A DNA stretch of 64,000 bases from Aureibacillus halotolerans (GTDB lineage: Bacteria; Bacillota; Bacilli; Bacillales; DSM-28697), in contig NZ_SNYJ01000007.1 in the NCBI RefSeq assembly GCF_004363045.1, forward strand, positions 1 through 64,000, given 5' to 3'. The notes beneath the pieces were generated by a model. That model made no database searches, was not told where the DNA came from, and saw only the letters and a program-made list of their open reading frames with translations. Shown piece after piece: positions 9,725-18,292 of this stretch; within the stretch, counting starts at the first letter, position 1; each line of letters begins with the position of its first letter. A program made the position numbers and the translations under genes.

Positions 9725-10086
9725 GTCTTTAGTCCTGAAAGCGCTCACAAGCCTATATGTCAATAGGCGTAGTCTAAAAGACTTTAAATGTCGAATTGAT
9801 GATAAAAAAACCCGAGATATTATTTGTTTGTAATAAAAAAGATGTCGAATGGTGTTTGATGCAATGAAGTGTAGTTCTATTTAATCATAAAATTTAAGTG
9901 GTATCAACGTTAATAGGTATAAAGATACAAGTCATTGTAGGACTTTAGAACGATTTATGACGACTGTATTAGACATCATAGACAACAAGGCTAATATTAT
10001 TTACAATAAAAATGAACCGAATTAAGGAAAATTAATGAAATAACACCACAATATTGTCTAAAAAGGTCAAAATGAGGAGGAGCGGA
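9725..10086 (+). promoter_or_regulatory. AT-rich fla/che upstream region
   Basis: No gene is visible in these 360 bases. The best promoter-like pair I see is TTAAGT (9894-9899) and TATAAA (9918-9923), 18 bases apart. I could not find a convincing sigma-D site. GAATTAAGGAAAATT (10019-10033) matches the CodY consensus AATTTTCWGAAAATT at 10 of 15 positions, which is weak. The position, between the codY terminator and flgB, is where the main operon promoter should be. Confidence 0.35.
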
Positions 10087-10482
10087 ATGAGTCTTTTGTC
10101 GAGCAATACAATTAATCAGCTCATAAAATCAGTAGAATATGCACAGACGAAACAAAACGTTATAGCCCAAAATATCTCTAATGCAACAACACCGGGATAT
10201 AAAGAACAGACGGTTACGTTTAAACAAACCTTAAATGAACATCAACATAGACTTAAAGCGAACATGACCAACCAAAAACATATTCCTTTCTCTACTCAAG
10301 TTGGTTCGCCTTTTATTATAACGAAAAGCAATACGATGTCCTATAATCACAACGGAAATTCGGTTGACGTGGACAAGCAGATGGCTATGATGGCTGAAAA
10401 TCAACTGCATTATTACGCATTGGTTGATCGCTTGAGTGGAAAGTTTAGTTCATTACAATCGGTCATTCGAGGAGGACAGTAA
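10087..10482 (+). CDS. flgB: flagellar proximal rod protein FlgB
   Basis: FlgB forms part of the rod that joins the MS ring to the hook, and is exported by the flagellar type III system. I chose the ATG at 10087 because GAGGAGGAGCGGA precedes it closely and because it gives the normal FlgB N-terminus MSLLSSNTI and 131 residues. An upstream in-frame TTG at 10054 would only add a non-family extension. The rod signature, VIAQNISNATTPGYKEQ near residues 24-40, is clear. It is the first gene of the fla/che operon and flgC follows after two bases. Confidence 0.95.
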   Translation: MSLLSSNTINQLIKSVEYAQTKQNVIAQNISNATTPGYKEQTVTFKQTLNEHQHRLKANMTNQKHIPFSTQVGSPFIITKSNTMSYNHNGNSVDVDKQMAMMAENQLHYYALVDRLSGKFSSLQSVIRGGQ

Positions 10483-10484
10483 TT

Positions 10485-10928
10485 ATGTCATTATTTACAC
10501 CGCTTCATATCAGTGCCTCTGCTCTTACAACACAGAGATTGAAAATGGATGTCATTTCATCAAATATTGCGAATGCAAACTCAACAAGAGCACAGCTAGT
10601 AGACGGAGAATGGCAGCCCTACAGAAGGAAAATGGTCGCAGTAGCACCTGGTGGAGGGTCATCGTTTTCAAACATGCTATCTTCAGCTCAAAGGGAGCTT
10701 TCTGGTGTTCGAGTCACCGGTATTGTGGAAGATGAAACACCATTCATTCAACAGTATAATCCGACACATCCGGATGCAAATGAGCTCGGCTACGTGCAAA
10801 TGCCGAATGTTGATCCCTTGAAAGAAATGGTTGATTTAATGAGTGCTACAAGAAGTTATGAAGCAAATGTAACTGTGTTGAACGCATCAAAGGGGATGCT
10901 CATGAAGACGTTAGAGATTGGCAAGTAA
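10485..10928 (+). CDS. flgC: flagellar proximal rod protein FlgC
   Basis: FlgC is the second proximal rod subunit. The 147-residue protein has the N-terminal axial motif SALTTQRLKMDVISSNIANAN and the C-terminal helix MVDLMSATRSYEANVTVLNASKGMLMKTLEIG, which pack together in the rod coiled-coil core. GGAGGACAG precedes the ATG. Length is typical. Its order after flgB and before fliE is that of Bacillus. Confidence 0.96.
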   Translation: MSLFTPLHISASALTTQRLKMDVISSNIANANSTRAQLVDGEWQPYRRKMVAVAPGGGSSFSNMLSSAQRELSGVRVTGIVEDETPFIQQYNPTHPDANELGYVQMPNVDPLKEMVDLMSATRSYEANVTVLNASKGMLMKTLEIGK

Positions 10929-10946
10929 CCAGCAGAGGTGATAAGG

Positions 10947-11252
10947 TTGATCGAAAATTTACAAAGTTTACAAAACATAAATAATATTACTGGCCAAACG
11001 ACACAAAAGGTAAATACGCCAAACACGATGCAAGCCTCTTTTAAAGATTCATTATTTAATGCAATTGACCAAGTGAATCAAGCGCAAAAAGCATCCGACG
11101 TAAAAACAGAGCAGCTTACTACTGGAAAGGTAGATTCACTCCACGAGGTCATGATTGCTTCTGAACAGGCCGGTCTCTCGCTTCAGCTAACGATGGAAAT
11201 TCGCAATAAAGTGGTTAGTGCCTATCAGGAAGTAATGAGGATGCAGATCTAG
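10947..11252 (+). CDS. fliE: flagellar hook-basal body protein FliE
   Basis: FliE is the adaptor between the MS ring and the rod. I prefer the TTG start at 10947 because AGAGGTG (10934-10940) lies 6 bases upstream; the in-frame GTG at 10938 is inside that site. This gives 101 residues. The family C-terminus is seen in LHEVMIASEQAGLSLQLTMEIRNKVVSAYQEVMRMQ, and the N-terminal part is polar and Thr/Asn-rich as usual. It lies between flgC and fliF. Confidence 0.92.
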   Translation: MIENLQSLQNINNITGQTTQKVNTPNTMQASFKDSLFNAIDQVNQAQKASDVKTEQLTTGKVDSLHEVMIASEQAGLSLQLTMEIRNKVVSAYQEVMRMQI

Positions 11253-11288
11253 TCACAGCATATTACAGACGAAGGGGCAACCGGGGGA

Positions 11289-12884
11289 ATGATGAACGAA
11301 AAACTGAAACAATACGGGGGTCGCTTTAAAGCCATTTGGAGTGAACGACCTCTTTGGCAAAAAGCAAGTGTGATTGGCGGAGTTCTCCTTCTAATCATTC
11401 TGCTTTCGGTCATGGCATACCGTGGGTCAAACCCATCGATGGTTACACTTTACAGTAACTTGACCCCTGAGGAGACGGGGCAAATCAAGTCAAGCCTTGA
11501 TGCAAAAGGTGTACCATCTGAAATATCGGGCAACGGAACAGCCATACAAGTTCCTAAAGATCGTGCTGAAGCCCTTACAGTTGAATTGGCGTCAGAAGGT
11601 ATTCCGGAAAGCGGAAACATTGATTATGGATTTTTTGGGGAACAGATGGGCCTAGGAATGACTGAAAACGAATTCCAGATGGTGAAGTTGGAATCAATGC
11701 AGAATGAACTTGCTTCACTCATGACATCCATAGAGAGCATTGAAGATGCAAAGGTAATGATTACGATTCCAGAGTCTTCTGTGTGGGTGAATGAAACAGA
11801 ACAGCCAGCGTCAGCATCCATTGTACTCAACGTCGCACCAGGTGCATCAATGGACCAAGCATCCATTGATGGATTGTATCACCTCGTCTCAAAAAGCGTT
11901 CCGAATTTGCCAACTGAAAACATTGTCATTATGGATCAGAACTTTGCTCGTTTAGATATGAAAGGGAATGATGACCAGTCTCTTGTGTCCGTCTCCGATC
12001 AGCTAAGTGTGAAAAAGGCTATTGAGGATGACATTAAAAACAGAGTTCAGCAGATGTTGGGAATGCTCATCGGATACAACCGAGTCGTGACTACGGTGAC
12101 CGCTGACATTGATTTCACGCAAGAAAATCGCACTGAAAACCTTGTCGTACCGGTGAACGAAGAAGATATGGAAGGAATCCAGCTTTCTGTTGAACGGATT
12201 ACCGAAACCTTTGAAGGTGAAGGGGCGGGTGCAGGTGGCATTGATGGTACTGGAGCAACAGATATACCGAATTATGCAGCTGCTGGAAATACAGGAACGG
12301 GCGATTATGAACGAATTGAAGAACGTATCAATAACGACGTGTCGAGAATTCAGAAGAACATCGTTGAAAGTCCTTACCAGTTGCAAAATTTAGGCATTCA
12401 AGTCCTTGTCGATCCAACCATTCCAGGACAAGCAGGAGAGACACTCCCAGAAGCTGAGCAAGCCCAACTACAGGAAGACATTACTCAGATTCTTACAAAA
12501 ATAATTCGTACTTCATTGCCAGAAACTGTCCGTCAAGAGCAGGAAAGTGACATTTCTGAGAATATTTCGGTTGCCATGCAGCCCTTTAACGGCCGTGTTG
12601 ACTTTGAAGGGGAATCAGTTCCCTTCCTTCCGCAATGGGCAATTTACGTCATGGTTGGTTTAGGCTTGCTCTTACTAGTCTTGTTGGTTGTCCTCTTAAG
12701 GCGCAGAAAGCAAACAGAAGAGTTTGAGGAAGAGTTCGTTGAGGGGCAAGTTGACAACGATGAAGAACTTGAAGAGCTTGTTGTTGATGAAGGAACAGTA
12801 AAACGACGACAGCTTGAGAAGCTAGCCAGTGACAGTCCAGAAGATTTTGCTAAGCTATTAAGATCATGGTTATCAGAAGAGTAA
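11289..12884 (+). CDS. fliF: flagellar MS-ring protein FliF
   Basis: FliF forms the membrane ring on which the flagellar motor and export gate assemble. The 531-residue protein has two transmembrane helices, about 26-44 (VIGGVLLLIILLSVMAYRG) and about 449-470. The ring-building domains lie between, with family segments SNLTPEETGQIKSSLDAKG, IDYGFFGEQMGLGMTENEF and SIVLNVAPG. A Gly/Ala/Thr-rich loop spans about 305-330. The acidic cytoplasmic tail ends in FAKLLRSWLSEE, the FliG-binding end. Two adjacent ATGs (11289, 11292) could serve as start. fliG follows. Confidence 0.96.
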   Translation: MMNEKLKQYGGRFKAIWSERPLWQKASVIGGVLLLIILLSVMAYRGSNPSMVTLYSNLTPEETGQIKSSLDAKGVPSEISGNGTAIQVPKDRAEALTVELASEGIPESGNIDYGFFGEQMGLGMTENEFQMVKLESMQNELASLMTSIESIEDAKVMITIPESSVWVNETEQPASASIVLNVAPGASMDQASIDGLYHLVSKSVPNLPTENIVIMDQNFARLDMKGNDDQSLVSVSDQLSVKKAIEDDIKNRVQQMLGMLIGYNRVVTTVTADIDFTQENRTENLVVPVNEEDMEGIQLSVERITETFEGEGAGAGGIDGTGATDIPNYAAAGNTGTGDYERIEERINNDVSRIQKNIVESPYQLQNLGIQVLVDPTIPGQAGETLPEAEQAQLQEDITQILTKIIRTSLPETVRQEQESDISENISVAMQPFNGRVDFEGESVPFLPQWAIYVMVGLGLLLLVLLVVLLRRRKQTEEFEEEFVEGQVDNDEELEELVVDEGTVKRRQLEKLASDSPEDFAKLLRSWLSEE

Positions 12885-12899
12885 AGGGAGGGGCAGTGC

Positions 12900-13913
12900 G
12901 TGGCGCGGTCAACAGTTGATTTATCTGGTAAACAAAAGGCAGCCATATTGCTCATTACACTAGGTCCGGAAGTATCAGCGAACGTGTATAAGCATTTGAG
13001 TGAAGAAGAGATTGAGAAGCTTACTTTAGAGATTTCCGCAGTGAAAAAAGTGGAAACATCGTATAAAGAATCAATTATTGAACAGTTTTATCAACTCGTC
13101 ATGGCTCAGGATTTTATTTCTCAAGGTGGCATCGGGTATGCCAAAACAGTGCTTGAAAAGGCAATCGGCAAAGAAGAAGCCACGAGATTGATTACAAGGT
13201 TGACGTCCACGCTTCAAGTGCGGCCCTTTGATTTTGCACGGAAGGCAGAACCATCACAAGTGCTGAATTTCATCCAAAACGAACACCCGCAAACCATCGC
13301 GCTCGTATTGTCCTACTTAGATGCAGAACAATCAGGGCAAATACTGTCTTCGTTGCCTCATGAAATGCAGGCCGACATTGCGAAACGAATTGCTTTGATG
13401 GAAAGCACGTCTCCAGAGATGATCAATGAAGTAGAAACCATCTTGGAAAGAAAGCTATCGTCGACATTAACGCATGATTACACGCAAACGGGTGGAATTG
13501 AAGCAGTTGTTGATGTATTAAATGGTGTGGATCGTTCCACTGAGAAAACAATTCTTGAAGCACTTGAAATTCAAGATCCCGCCCTTGCTGAAGAAATTAA
13601 AAAACGGATGTTTGTCTTTGAAGATATTGTCACTCTTGATTCGAGAGCCATTCAGCGCATCGTTCGTGAAGTCGATAACGATGATTTGATGCTATCGTTG
13701 AAAGTCGCAAGCGAAGAAGTTAAAGATATTGTATTTTCCAATATGTCCCGACGTATGGTCGAAACATTTAAGGAAGAAATGGACGTGTCAGGGCCTGTGC
13801 GATTGCGAGATGTGGAAGAAGCACAAACGCGTATCGTGACGATTATCCGCCAGCTCGAGGATTCTGGTGAAATTGTGATTGCAAGAGGTGGGGGGGACGA
13901 TATCATTGTCTAG
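12900..13913 (+). CDS. fliG: flagellar motor switch protein FliG
   Basis: FliG is the C-ring subunit that touches the stator and generates torque. The 337-residue protein starts at GTG after GGGAGGGG. The N-terminal domain begins QKAAILLITLGPEVSANVYKHL. The middle domain has the EHPQ motif (NEHPQTIALVLSYL, near residue 127). The C-terminal domain carries the charged torque helix in SRAIQRIVREVDNDDLMLSL. It ends in DIIV. The next gene, fliH, overlaps its stop. Confidence 0.97.
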   Translation: MARSTVDLSGKQKAAILLITLGPEVSANVYKHLSEEEIEKLTLEISAVKKVETSYKESIIEQFYQLVMAQDFISQGGIGYAKTVLEKAIGKEEATRLITRLTSTLQVRPFDFARKAEPSQVLNFIQNEHPQTIALVLSYLDAEQSGQILSSLPHEMQADIAKRIALMESTSPEMINEVETILERKLSSTLTHDYTQTGGIEAVVDVLNGVDRSTEKTILEALEIQDPALAEEIKKRMFVFEDIVTLDSRAIQRIVREVDNDDLMLSLKVASEEVKDIVFSNMSRRMVETFKEEMDVSGPVRLRDVEEAQTRIVTIIRQLEDSGEIVIARGGGDDIIV

Positions 13914-14682
13914 AATTATCAAGACGACAGCAAAAAAGGCGGAAGGCAAAAAAATCATGCTGTCCCGCCCACTTTTTGAAACAAGCCATATCCCTGACGT
14001 ATTGACTGAGGAGCAGCTTCTAGAACAACGCCTGCAATTGGCTGAGCAAGAAATGAAATTAAAGATTGAGCAAGCCGATGAGTATTACAGAGCGAAGATG
14101 CAAGAAATTGATGAAGCGCAAGCAAAAGCAGAAATAGAGAAAGAGGCCTTGTTCGCTAATGCAAAGCAAACTGGGTATCAGCAAGGGCTAAATGAGGGAC
14201 GCGAGAAGGGTGAGGTCAGCTACAATGACCAGCTGCAACTTGCGCAGGACATCGTGGTTTCTGTTTCTGAAGCCAAGCGAAAAGAGCTCACCGCCTACGA
14301 GCGTGATTTGAAAGCCCTCGCCTTTGCCATTGGAGCTAAAATTACAAAACAAAAAATGCAAGATGAAGGTGCCTTCCTACCAATCATTGAGGATATGCTA
14401 AGAGAGGTCAAGGAAGCAAAAGCTGTGAAATTGTTTGTACACCCGAACCAATTTACAGCGATTGCGACACAAAAAGAATCCCTGATCCGATTTGGGCAAC
14501 AGCTAGAGATTTATCCGGACAAGGACATGGACGAACTTTCATGTCTCATTGAAACGCCTTTTGGCAAAGTGGATGCCAGTATTGATAGCCAGCTTACAGA
14601 GCTTCGCAAGGCACTGGAGCTGCCGAAAGAAGAGGTGGACATCTATGAAGCCCTCTACACTAAAGCTTCTGAAACATATTGA
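13906..14682 (+). CDS. fliH: flagellar export apparatus regulator FliH
   Basis: FliH binds the FliI ATPase and links it to the C ring and export gate. The N-terminal region (about residues 30-80) is Gln/Glu/Lys-rich and predicted coiled coil (QRLQLAEQEMKLKIEQADEYY). The C-terminal half has the ATP-synthase-like FliH fold (KALAFAIGAKITKQKMQ, KLFVHPNQFTAI). The most likely start is the TTG at 13906, which overlaps the fliG stop, has GGGGGG upstream and gives MSRIIK; the exact start is uncertain. The protein is about 258 residues and overlaps fliI by 38 bases. Confidence 0.88.
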   Translation: MSRIIKTTAKKAEGKKIMLSRPLFETSHIPDVLTEEQLLEQRLQLAEQEMKLKIEQADEYYRAKMQEIDEAQAKAEIEKEALFANAKQTGYQQGLNEGREKGEVSYNDQLQLAQDIVVSVSEAKRKELTAYERDLKALAFAIGAKITKQKMQDEGAFLPIIEDMLREVKEAKAVKLFVHPNQFTAIATQKESLIRFGQQLEIYPDKDMDELSCLIETPFGKVDASIDSQLTELRKALELPKEEVDIYEALYTKASETY

Positions 14683-15973
14683 GCAGGCTGACCTCTATCA
14701 ACGGTACGGCAAAGTGTCACGTGTTGTAGGACTCATGATTGAATCGATCGGTCCAGCCTCATCGATTGGCGATGTCTGTTATATCCATGTCGGAAAGGGT
14801 GGCCGAGAACCGGTCGCTGCTGAGGTCGTCGGTTTTAAAGGCGAGCATTTGCTTCTCATGCCATTCTCTAGCACAAATGATGTTGCAGCTGGTTCCCTTG
14901 TTGAAGCGTCTAATACGGCTCTTCAGGTGCCTGCAGGAGACGCATTAATTGGGAAAACGGTAGATGCCCTTGGTCGGCCATTAGATGGATCATCACTGCC
15001 AGAAGGGATGATTCATGTAAGTGCTGATGCAGCGCCGCTTAATCCGCTTGAACGTCCGGCAATCAGTGAACCAATGGCGCTTGGCGTCAAAGTCTTGGAT
15101 GGACTGCTCATGATGGGAAAAGGACAACGAATGGGCATATTTGCTGGGTCAGGCGTTGGAAAGAGTACTTTGCTTGGAATGATTGCTCGCAACTCCGAAG
15201 CGGACGTCAATGTCATCGCGCTTATAGGTGAGCGAGGTCGTGAAGTAAGAGAATTTATTGAACGCGACCTTGGACCGGAAGGTTTGAAACGATCTGTTGT
15301 CGTGGTTGCCACATCTGATCAACCAGCGTTAATGCGTATTAAAGGTGCTTTTACAGCGACAGCGATTGCCGAGCATTTTAGAGAGCAAGGGTTAAATGTG
15401 ATGTTCATGATGGATTCTGTTACACGAGCAGCAATGGCGCAACGTGAAGTAGGCCTCGCAACAGGTGAGCCTCCGACGACAAAAGGATACACCCCTTCTG
15501 TTTTCGGAATGCTACCGCGGCTTTTAGAACGTGCAGGAAACAGTACGAATGGAACAATGAGCGCGATCTATACGGTGCTTGTCGACGGAGACGATTTAAA
15601 TGATCCAATTGCGGATGCGGTTCGTGGGATTCTTGACGGCCATCTCGTCTTAGATCGTGCGATTGCGAATAGAGGACAATTCCCGGCGGTCCATGTGCTC
15701 AAAAGCATTAGCCGGCTAATGAATCACCTCGCATCGAAAGAACATTTGGAAGTAGCAGAACAAATTCGAATATGGCTTTCAAGCTATGAAGAAGCGGAAG
15801 ACCTAATCAAAATTGGCGCGTATAAAAAAGGGTCGTCACGTGAGGTCGATCAGGCTGTTGCTAAAATGCCAGATATTCGCGCATTTCTAAAACAAAAAAC
15901 GGATGAATCCTTCGAGCTTGACGACACATTGCAGGCACTAAAGCACTTGTTGGAGGGAACTCATGCGTCTTAA
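14645..15973 (+). CDS. fliI: flagellum-specific export ATPase FliI
   Basis: FliI is the F1-beta-like ATPase that helps load export substrates. I chose the ATG at 14645 because GAGGTG sits 7 bases upstream and because 442 residues is the normal length; the reading frame is open further upstream but overlaps fliH. Walker A is AGSGVGKST (167-175). Walker B is VMFMMDSVTR. Further family segments are GERGREVREFIERDLG, and ATGEPPTTKGYTPSVFGMLP. Translation is probably coupled to fliH. fliJ overlaps its end by 11 bases. Confidence 0.96.
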   Translation: MKPSTLKLLKHIEQADLYQRYGKVSRVVGLMIESIGPASSIGDVCYIHVGKGGREPVAAEVVGFKGEHLLLMPFSSTNDVAAGSLVEASNTALQVPAGDALIGKTVDALGRPLDGSSLPEGMIHVSADAAPLNPLERPAISEPMALGVKVLDGLLMMGKGQRMGIFAGSGVGKSTLLGMIARNSEADVNVIALIGERGREVREFIERDLGPEGLKRSVVVVATSDQPALMRIKGAFTATAIAEHFREQGLNVMFMMDSVTRAAMAQREVGLATGEPPTTKGYTPSVFGMLPRLLERAGNSTNGTMSAIYTVLVDGDDLNDPIADAVRGILDGHLVLDRAIANRGQFPAVHVLKSISRLMNHLASKEHLEVAEQIRIWLSSYEEAEDLIKIGAYKKGSSREVDQAVAKMPDIRAFLKQKTDESFELDDTLQALKHLLEGTHAS

Positions 15974-16412
15974 ACATCGTTTTGATAAAATCATTCGCTT
16001 AAAATCTCATGAAACGGTCAGTGCAAGACAGGCATACGACCAGGCGGTTGAGATGTTCAGAATAGAAGGGACCGCCTTGTATCATCTCTTAAAAGAAAAA
16101 GAAGCGGTGGAAACCGAGCTTGGCGAAGTGCTTAAAAAAGGATGTACGTTATTGCACATTCAATCAAGTCAAGCCTTTCTAGGACAGCTTTCAGAAGAAG
16201 TAGCACGCAAACAGCATCAAGTTGCTGATGCGAGAAATGTCATGCAAGCAAAACAGGAAGTTCTTTTACTTAAGAATATTGAACAAAAAAAATATGAACA
16301 TCTGAAAGACGTGCAAACCCAGAAAGAAAAGGAGCTTCATCAAGCCGAAGAAGCAAAAATGCTCGATGAAGTTTCCATACAGCAGCATCAAAAAAACGGG
16401 GCGCAGGTGTAG
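15963..16412 (+). CDS. fliJ: flagellar export chaperone FliJ
   Basis: FliJ is the coiled-coil stalk of the export ATPase. The 149-residue protein is nearly all helical and charged, with heptad-like segments such as RFDKIIRLKSHETVSARQAY and FLGQLSEEVARKQHQVADAR. Sequence in this family is poorly conserved, so position between fliI and ylxF and coiled-coil character carry the assignment. GGAGGG precedes the ATG, which overlaps the fliI stop. Confidence 0.88.
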   Translation: MRLKHRFDKIIRLKSHETVSARQAYDQAVEMFRIEGTALYHLLKEKEAVETELGEVLKKGCTLLHIQSSQAFLGQLSEEVARKQHQVADARNVMQAKQEVLLLKNIEQKKYEHLKDVQTQKEKELHQAEEAKMLDEVSIQQHQKNGAQV

Positions 16413-16414
16413 GT

Positions 16415-16984
16415 ATGAAAAAGAAACAAGCAAACAAACGGTGGCAATGGTTTTTTCTCGTCATCCTTTTGCCTTTTGCTGCAGCACTGACGCTAACATT
16501 CGTCGTGATGTATTTCTTAGGAATGAACATTATTGATACGGGGAAATCACTGGCAAGTTCTGTGCCGTTCCTAGAGCAATGGGTCGACGAAGATACGGCG
16601 ACTCAGGACGATGAAGCGAAGCTACAGCAATTGACAGCGTTGAATAGTGATCAAGAGAAACAAATTGCGGAACTGAAAGCCAGTCTTGAAACATCTGAGC
16701 AAACGATAGCCTCCCTTGAACAGGATGTGATGGAGGCTCGTCGAGCGCAGGAGCAACGGGAAACTGTTCAGCAGAATGAGCAAGACCAGGCAGCAGAAAC
16801 GATTAAAACGTTTGAGGCGATGTCGGCCTCAAAGGCAGCCGAGTTGTTCAGTGAAATGGATCAGGAAATTGTTACGGGACTGCTTCTGCAAATGAAGCCT
16901 GACCAACGTGGTGCAATCCTGACGAGCATGGAACCAGTCGATGCGGCCCCGATAGCAGAATCAATTGCCGCAAACCTGCCATAA
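16415..16984 (+). CDS. ylxF: YlxF, MotE-like flagellar operon membrane protein
   Basis: The 189-residue protein has one N-terminal membrane helix (about 10-32, FFLVILLPFAAALTLTFVVMYFL). A charged coiled coil spans about 65-125, and a C-terminal MgtE_N-like helical domain has KAAELFSEMDQEIVTGLLLQMKPDQRGAILTSM in several repeats. Such proteins are encoded between fliJ and fliK in Bacillus. The precise role is not settled; a structural or chaperone role in motor assembly is an inference from relatives such as MotE. Confidence 0.85.
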   Translation: MKKKQANKRWQWFFLVILLPFAAALTLTFVVMYFLGMNIIDTGKSLASSVPFLEQWVDEDTATQDDEAKLQQLTALNSDQEKQIAELKASLETSEQTIASLEQDVMEARRAQEQRETVQQNEQDQAAETIKTFEAMSASKAAELFSEMDQEIVTGLLLQMKPDQRGAILTSMEPVDAAPIAESIAANLP

Positions 16985-17001
16985 GGAGAGGAGGTGAGAG
17001 A

Positions 17002-18282
17002 ATGAATGGTTTTCCAGCAATGCCACTTACAGGGCAACTGAACTCATTGGTCCAAAAGCTTTCAACAACTGAAAATGGCAAAGAATTGAGCATCACAACA
17101 CTATTTGGGGACTATTTTTCAGCTTCTTTAGGAGCAACGACAAAAAGTGTGTTGAGCAATAGTGAGGCCACGCTCCCGTCGTTCCTTGCAGAGGTGAAGG
17201 CATTGCTTCAAGAAACAGGCATGTCATTTGAGGATCTAGAGGCGCTCCTTTCGAAGCTAAGTCAGATCGTATCGGCAGAGGAGCTTTTGCTTGAAAGTGA
17301 CATCCCTGTCGAAGAGAAGAATGATGTCGGAGATGGTAGCGAAGTGCAGCTTCAACAGCTTGTGGTCTTAGTTTCACAGCTGATGACCTTATCAGAGGGA
17401 AAGCAAAGTAGCGGCGAGGTCGCGAAAAGCAGCCAGCAGGAACTCAGGGTAGCTTTGCAGCAACTTCTTGGTCAAACAGAGAAGCCCATTCAACACCTAA
17501 CCCATCAACAAACACAACAGCAAGCTACGAAAACAATGCCGCAAACACAAGTGTCAATGATGACTGAAGGGACAGTACCCTTACAGCGCATTGAGGTTTT
17601 GGTACAGCTAGCAAACGTGAAAAATAAGCTTCCTGACCAATGGGAGACGTTAAAAGCGGCAATCGTCGGTTCAAGTGATGCACGTAAGGGGATCGAATCT
17701 AAATGGACGCATCAAGGGGAGCAACAGAGGTGGAAACTGTTAGAAGGCCAGGTGCAACAGACGCAGCCTGTAGTCCCTGTGCATTCAGAGCAAGGGAAAG
17801 GAACTTCCTTGCATACGGCCCTTCAAAAAACTGAGACTTTGCCTGGGGCATCCCAAACACAACGTCCCGTACTAGAGCAGTTGCAGCAAGCATTCAAACA
17901 TCATTTCTCTGCACGTCCTGAAGCTTTGCCAACGCGATTAACAATCCAGCTTCAACCGGAGAACCTGGGGCAGGTAACGCTTCGTTTAACACAGACCAAT
18001 CAAGGGATTGTTGCCCTTGTCACAGCTCACGTCACACAAACAAAAGAGTTATTAGAATCCAATTTACATCAGCTCAGGAACGCTTTAGGTCAACAGAATA
18101 TCCAAATTGATCGAATTGAAATCGCTCAAGCGGATGATACGGAACGCTCGCTGACAGAGCAGCATACAGACGATCAGCAGCAGAGCTCTGATCAAGAGCA
18201 AGGTACGTCACAAGAAGCTGATGCAGAGACAAGTCGCTTTATCGATGAACTAGAACAAGAGCTTCTGAATTTAAGAGTCTAG
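17002..18282 (+). CDS. fliK: flagellar hook-length control protein FliK
   Basis: FliK is secreted and acts as a ruler that stops hook growth and switches export specificity through FlhB. The 426-residue protein has a long low-complexity, Gln-rich middle (HQQTQQQATKTMPQTQ). The conserved C-terminal Flg_hook domain lies at about 315-375 (RLTIQLQPENLGQVTLRLT; LHQLRNALGQQNIQIDRIEI). The tail is rich in Gln, Asp and Glu. AGGAGGTGAGAGA precedes the ATG. flgD and flgE follow, the hook genes it controls. Confidence 0.92.
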   Translation: MNGFPAMPLTGQLNSLVQKLSTTENGKELSITTLFGDYFSASLGATTKSVLSNSEATLPSFLAEVKALLQETGMSFEDLEALLSKLSQIVSAEELLLESDIPVEEKNDVGDGSEVQLQQLVVLVSQLMTLSEGKQSSGEVAKSSQQELRVALQQLLGQTEKPIQHLTHQQTQQQATKTMPQTQVSMMTEGTVPLQRIEVLVQLANVKNKLPDQWETLKAAIVGSSDARKGIESKWTHQGEQQRWKLLEGQVQQTQPVVPVHSEQGKGTSLHTALQKTETLPGASQTQRPVLEQLQQAFKHHFSARPEALPTRLTIQLQPENLGQVTLRLTQTNQGIVALVTAHVTQTKELLESNLHQLRNALGQQNIQIDRIEIAQADDTERSLTEQHTDDQQQSSDQEQGTSQEADAETSRFIDELEQELLNLRV

Positions 18283-18292
18283 GAGGCAGTGG

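Noticed and set aside
14549-14644. Longer N-terminus for FliI
   Set aside because: The extra 32 residues are a shadow of fliH; the ATG at 14645 has a good ribosome site and gives the family length.
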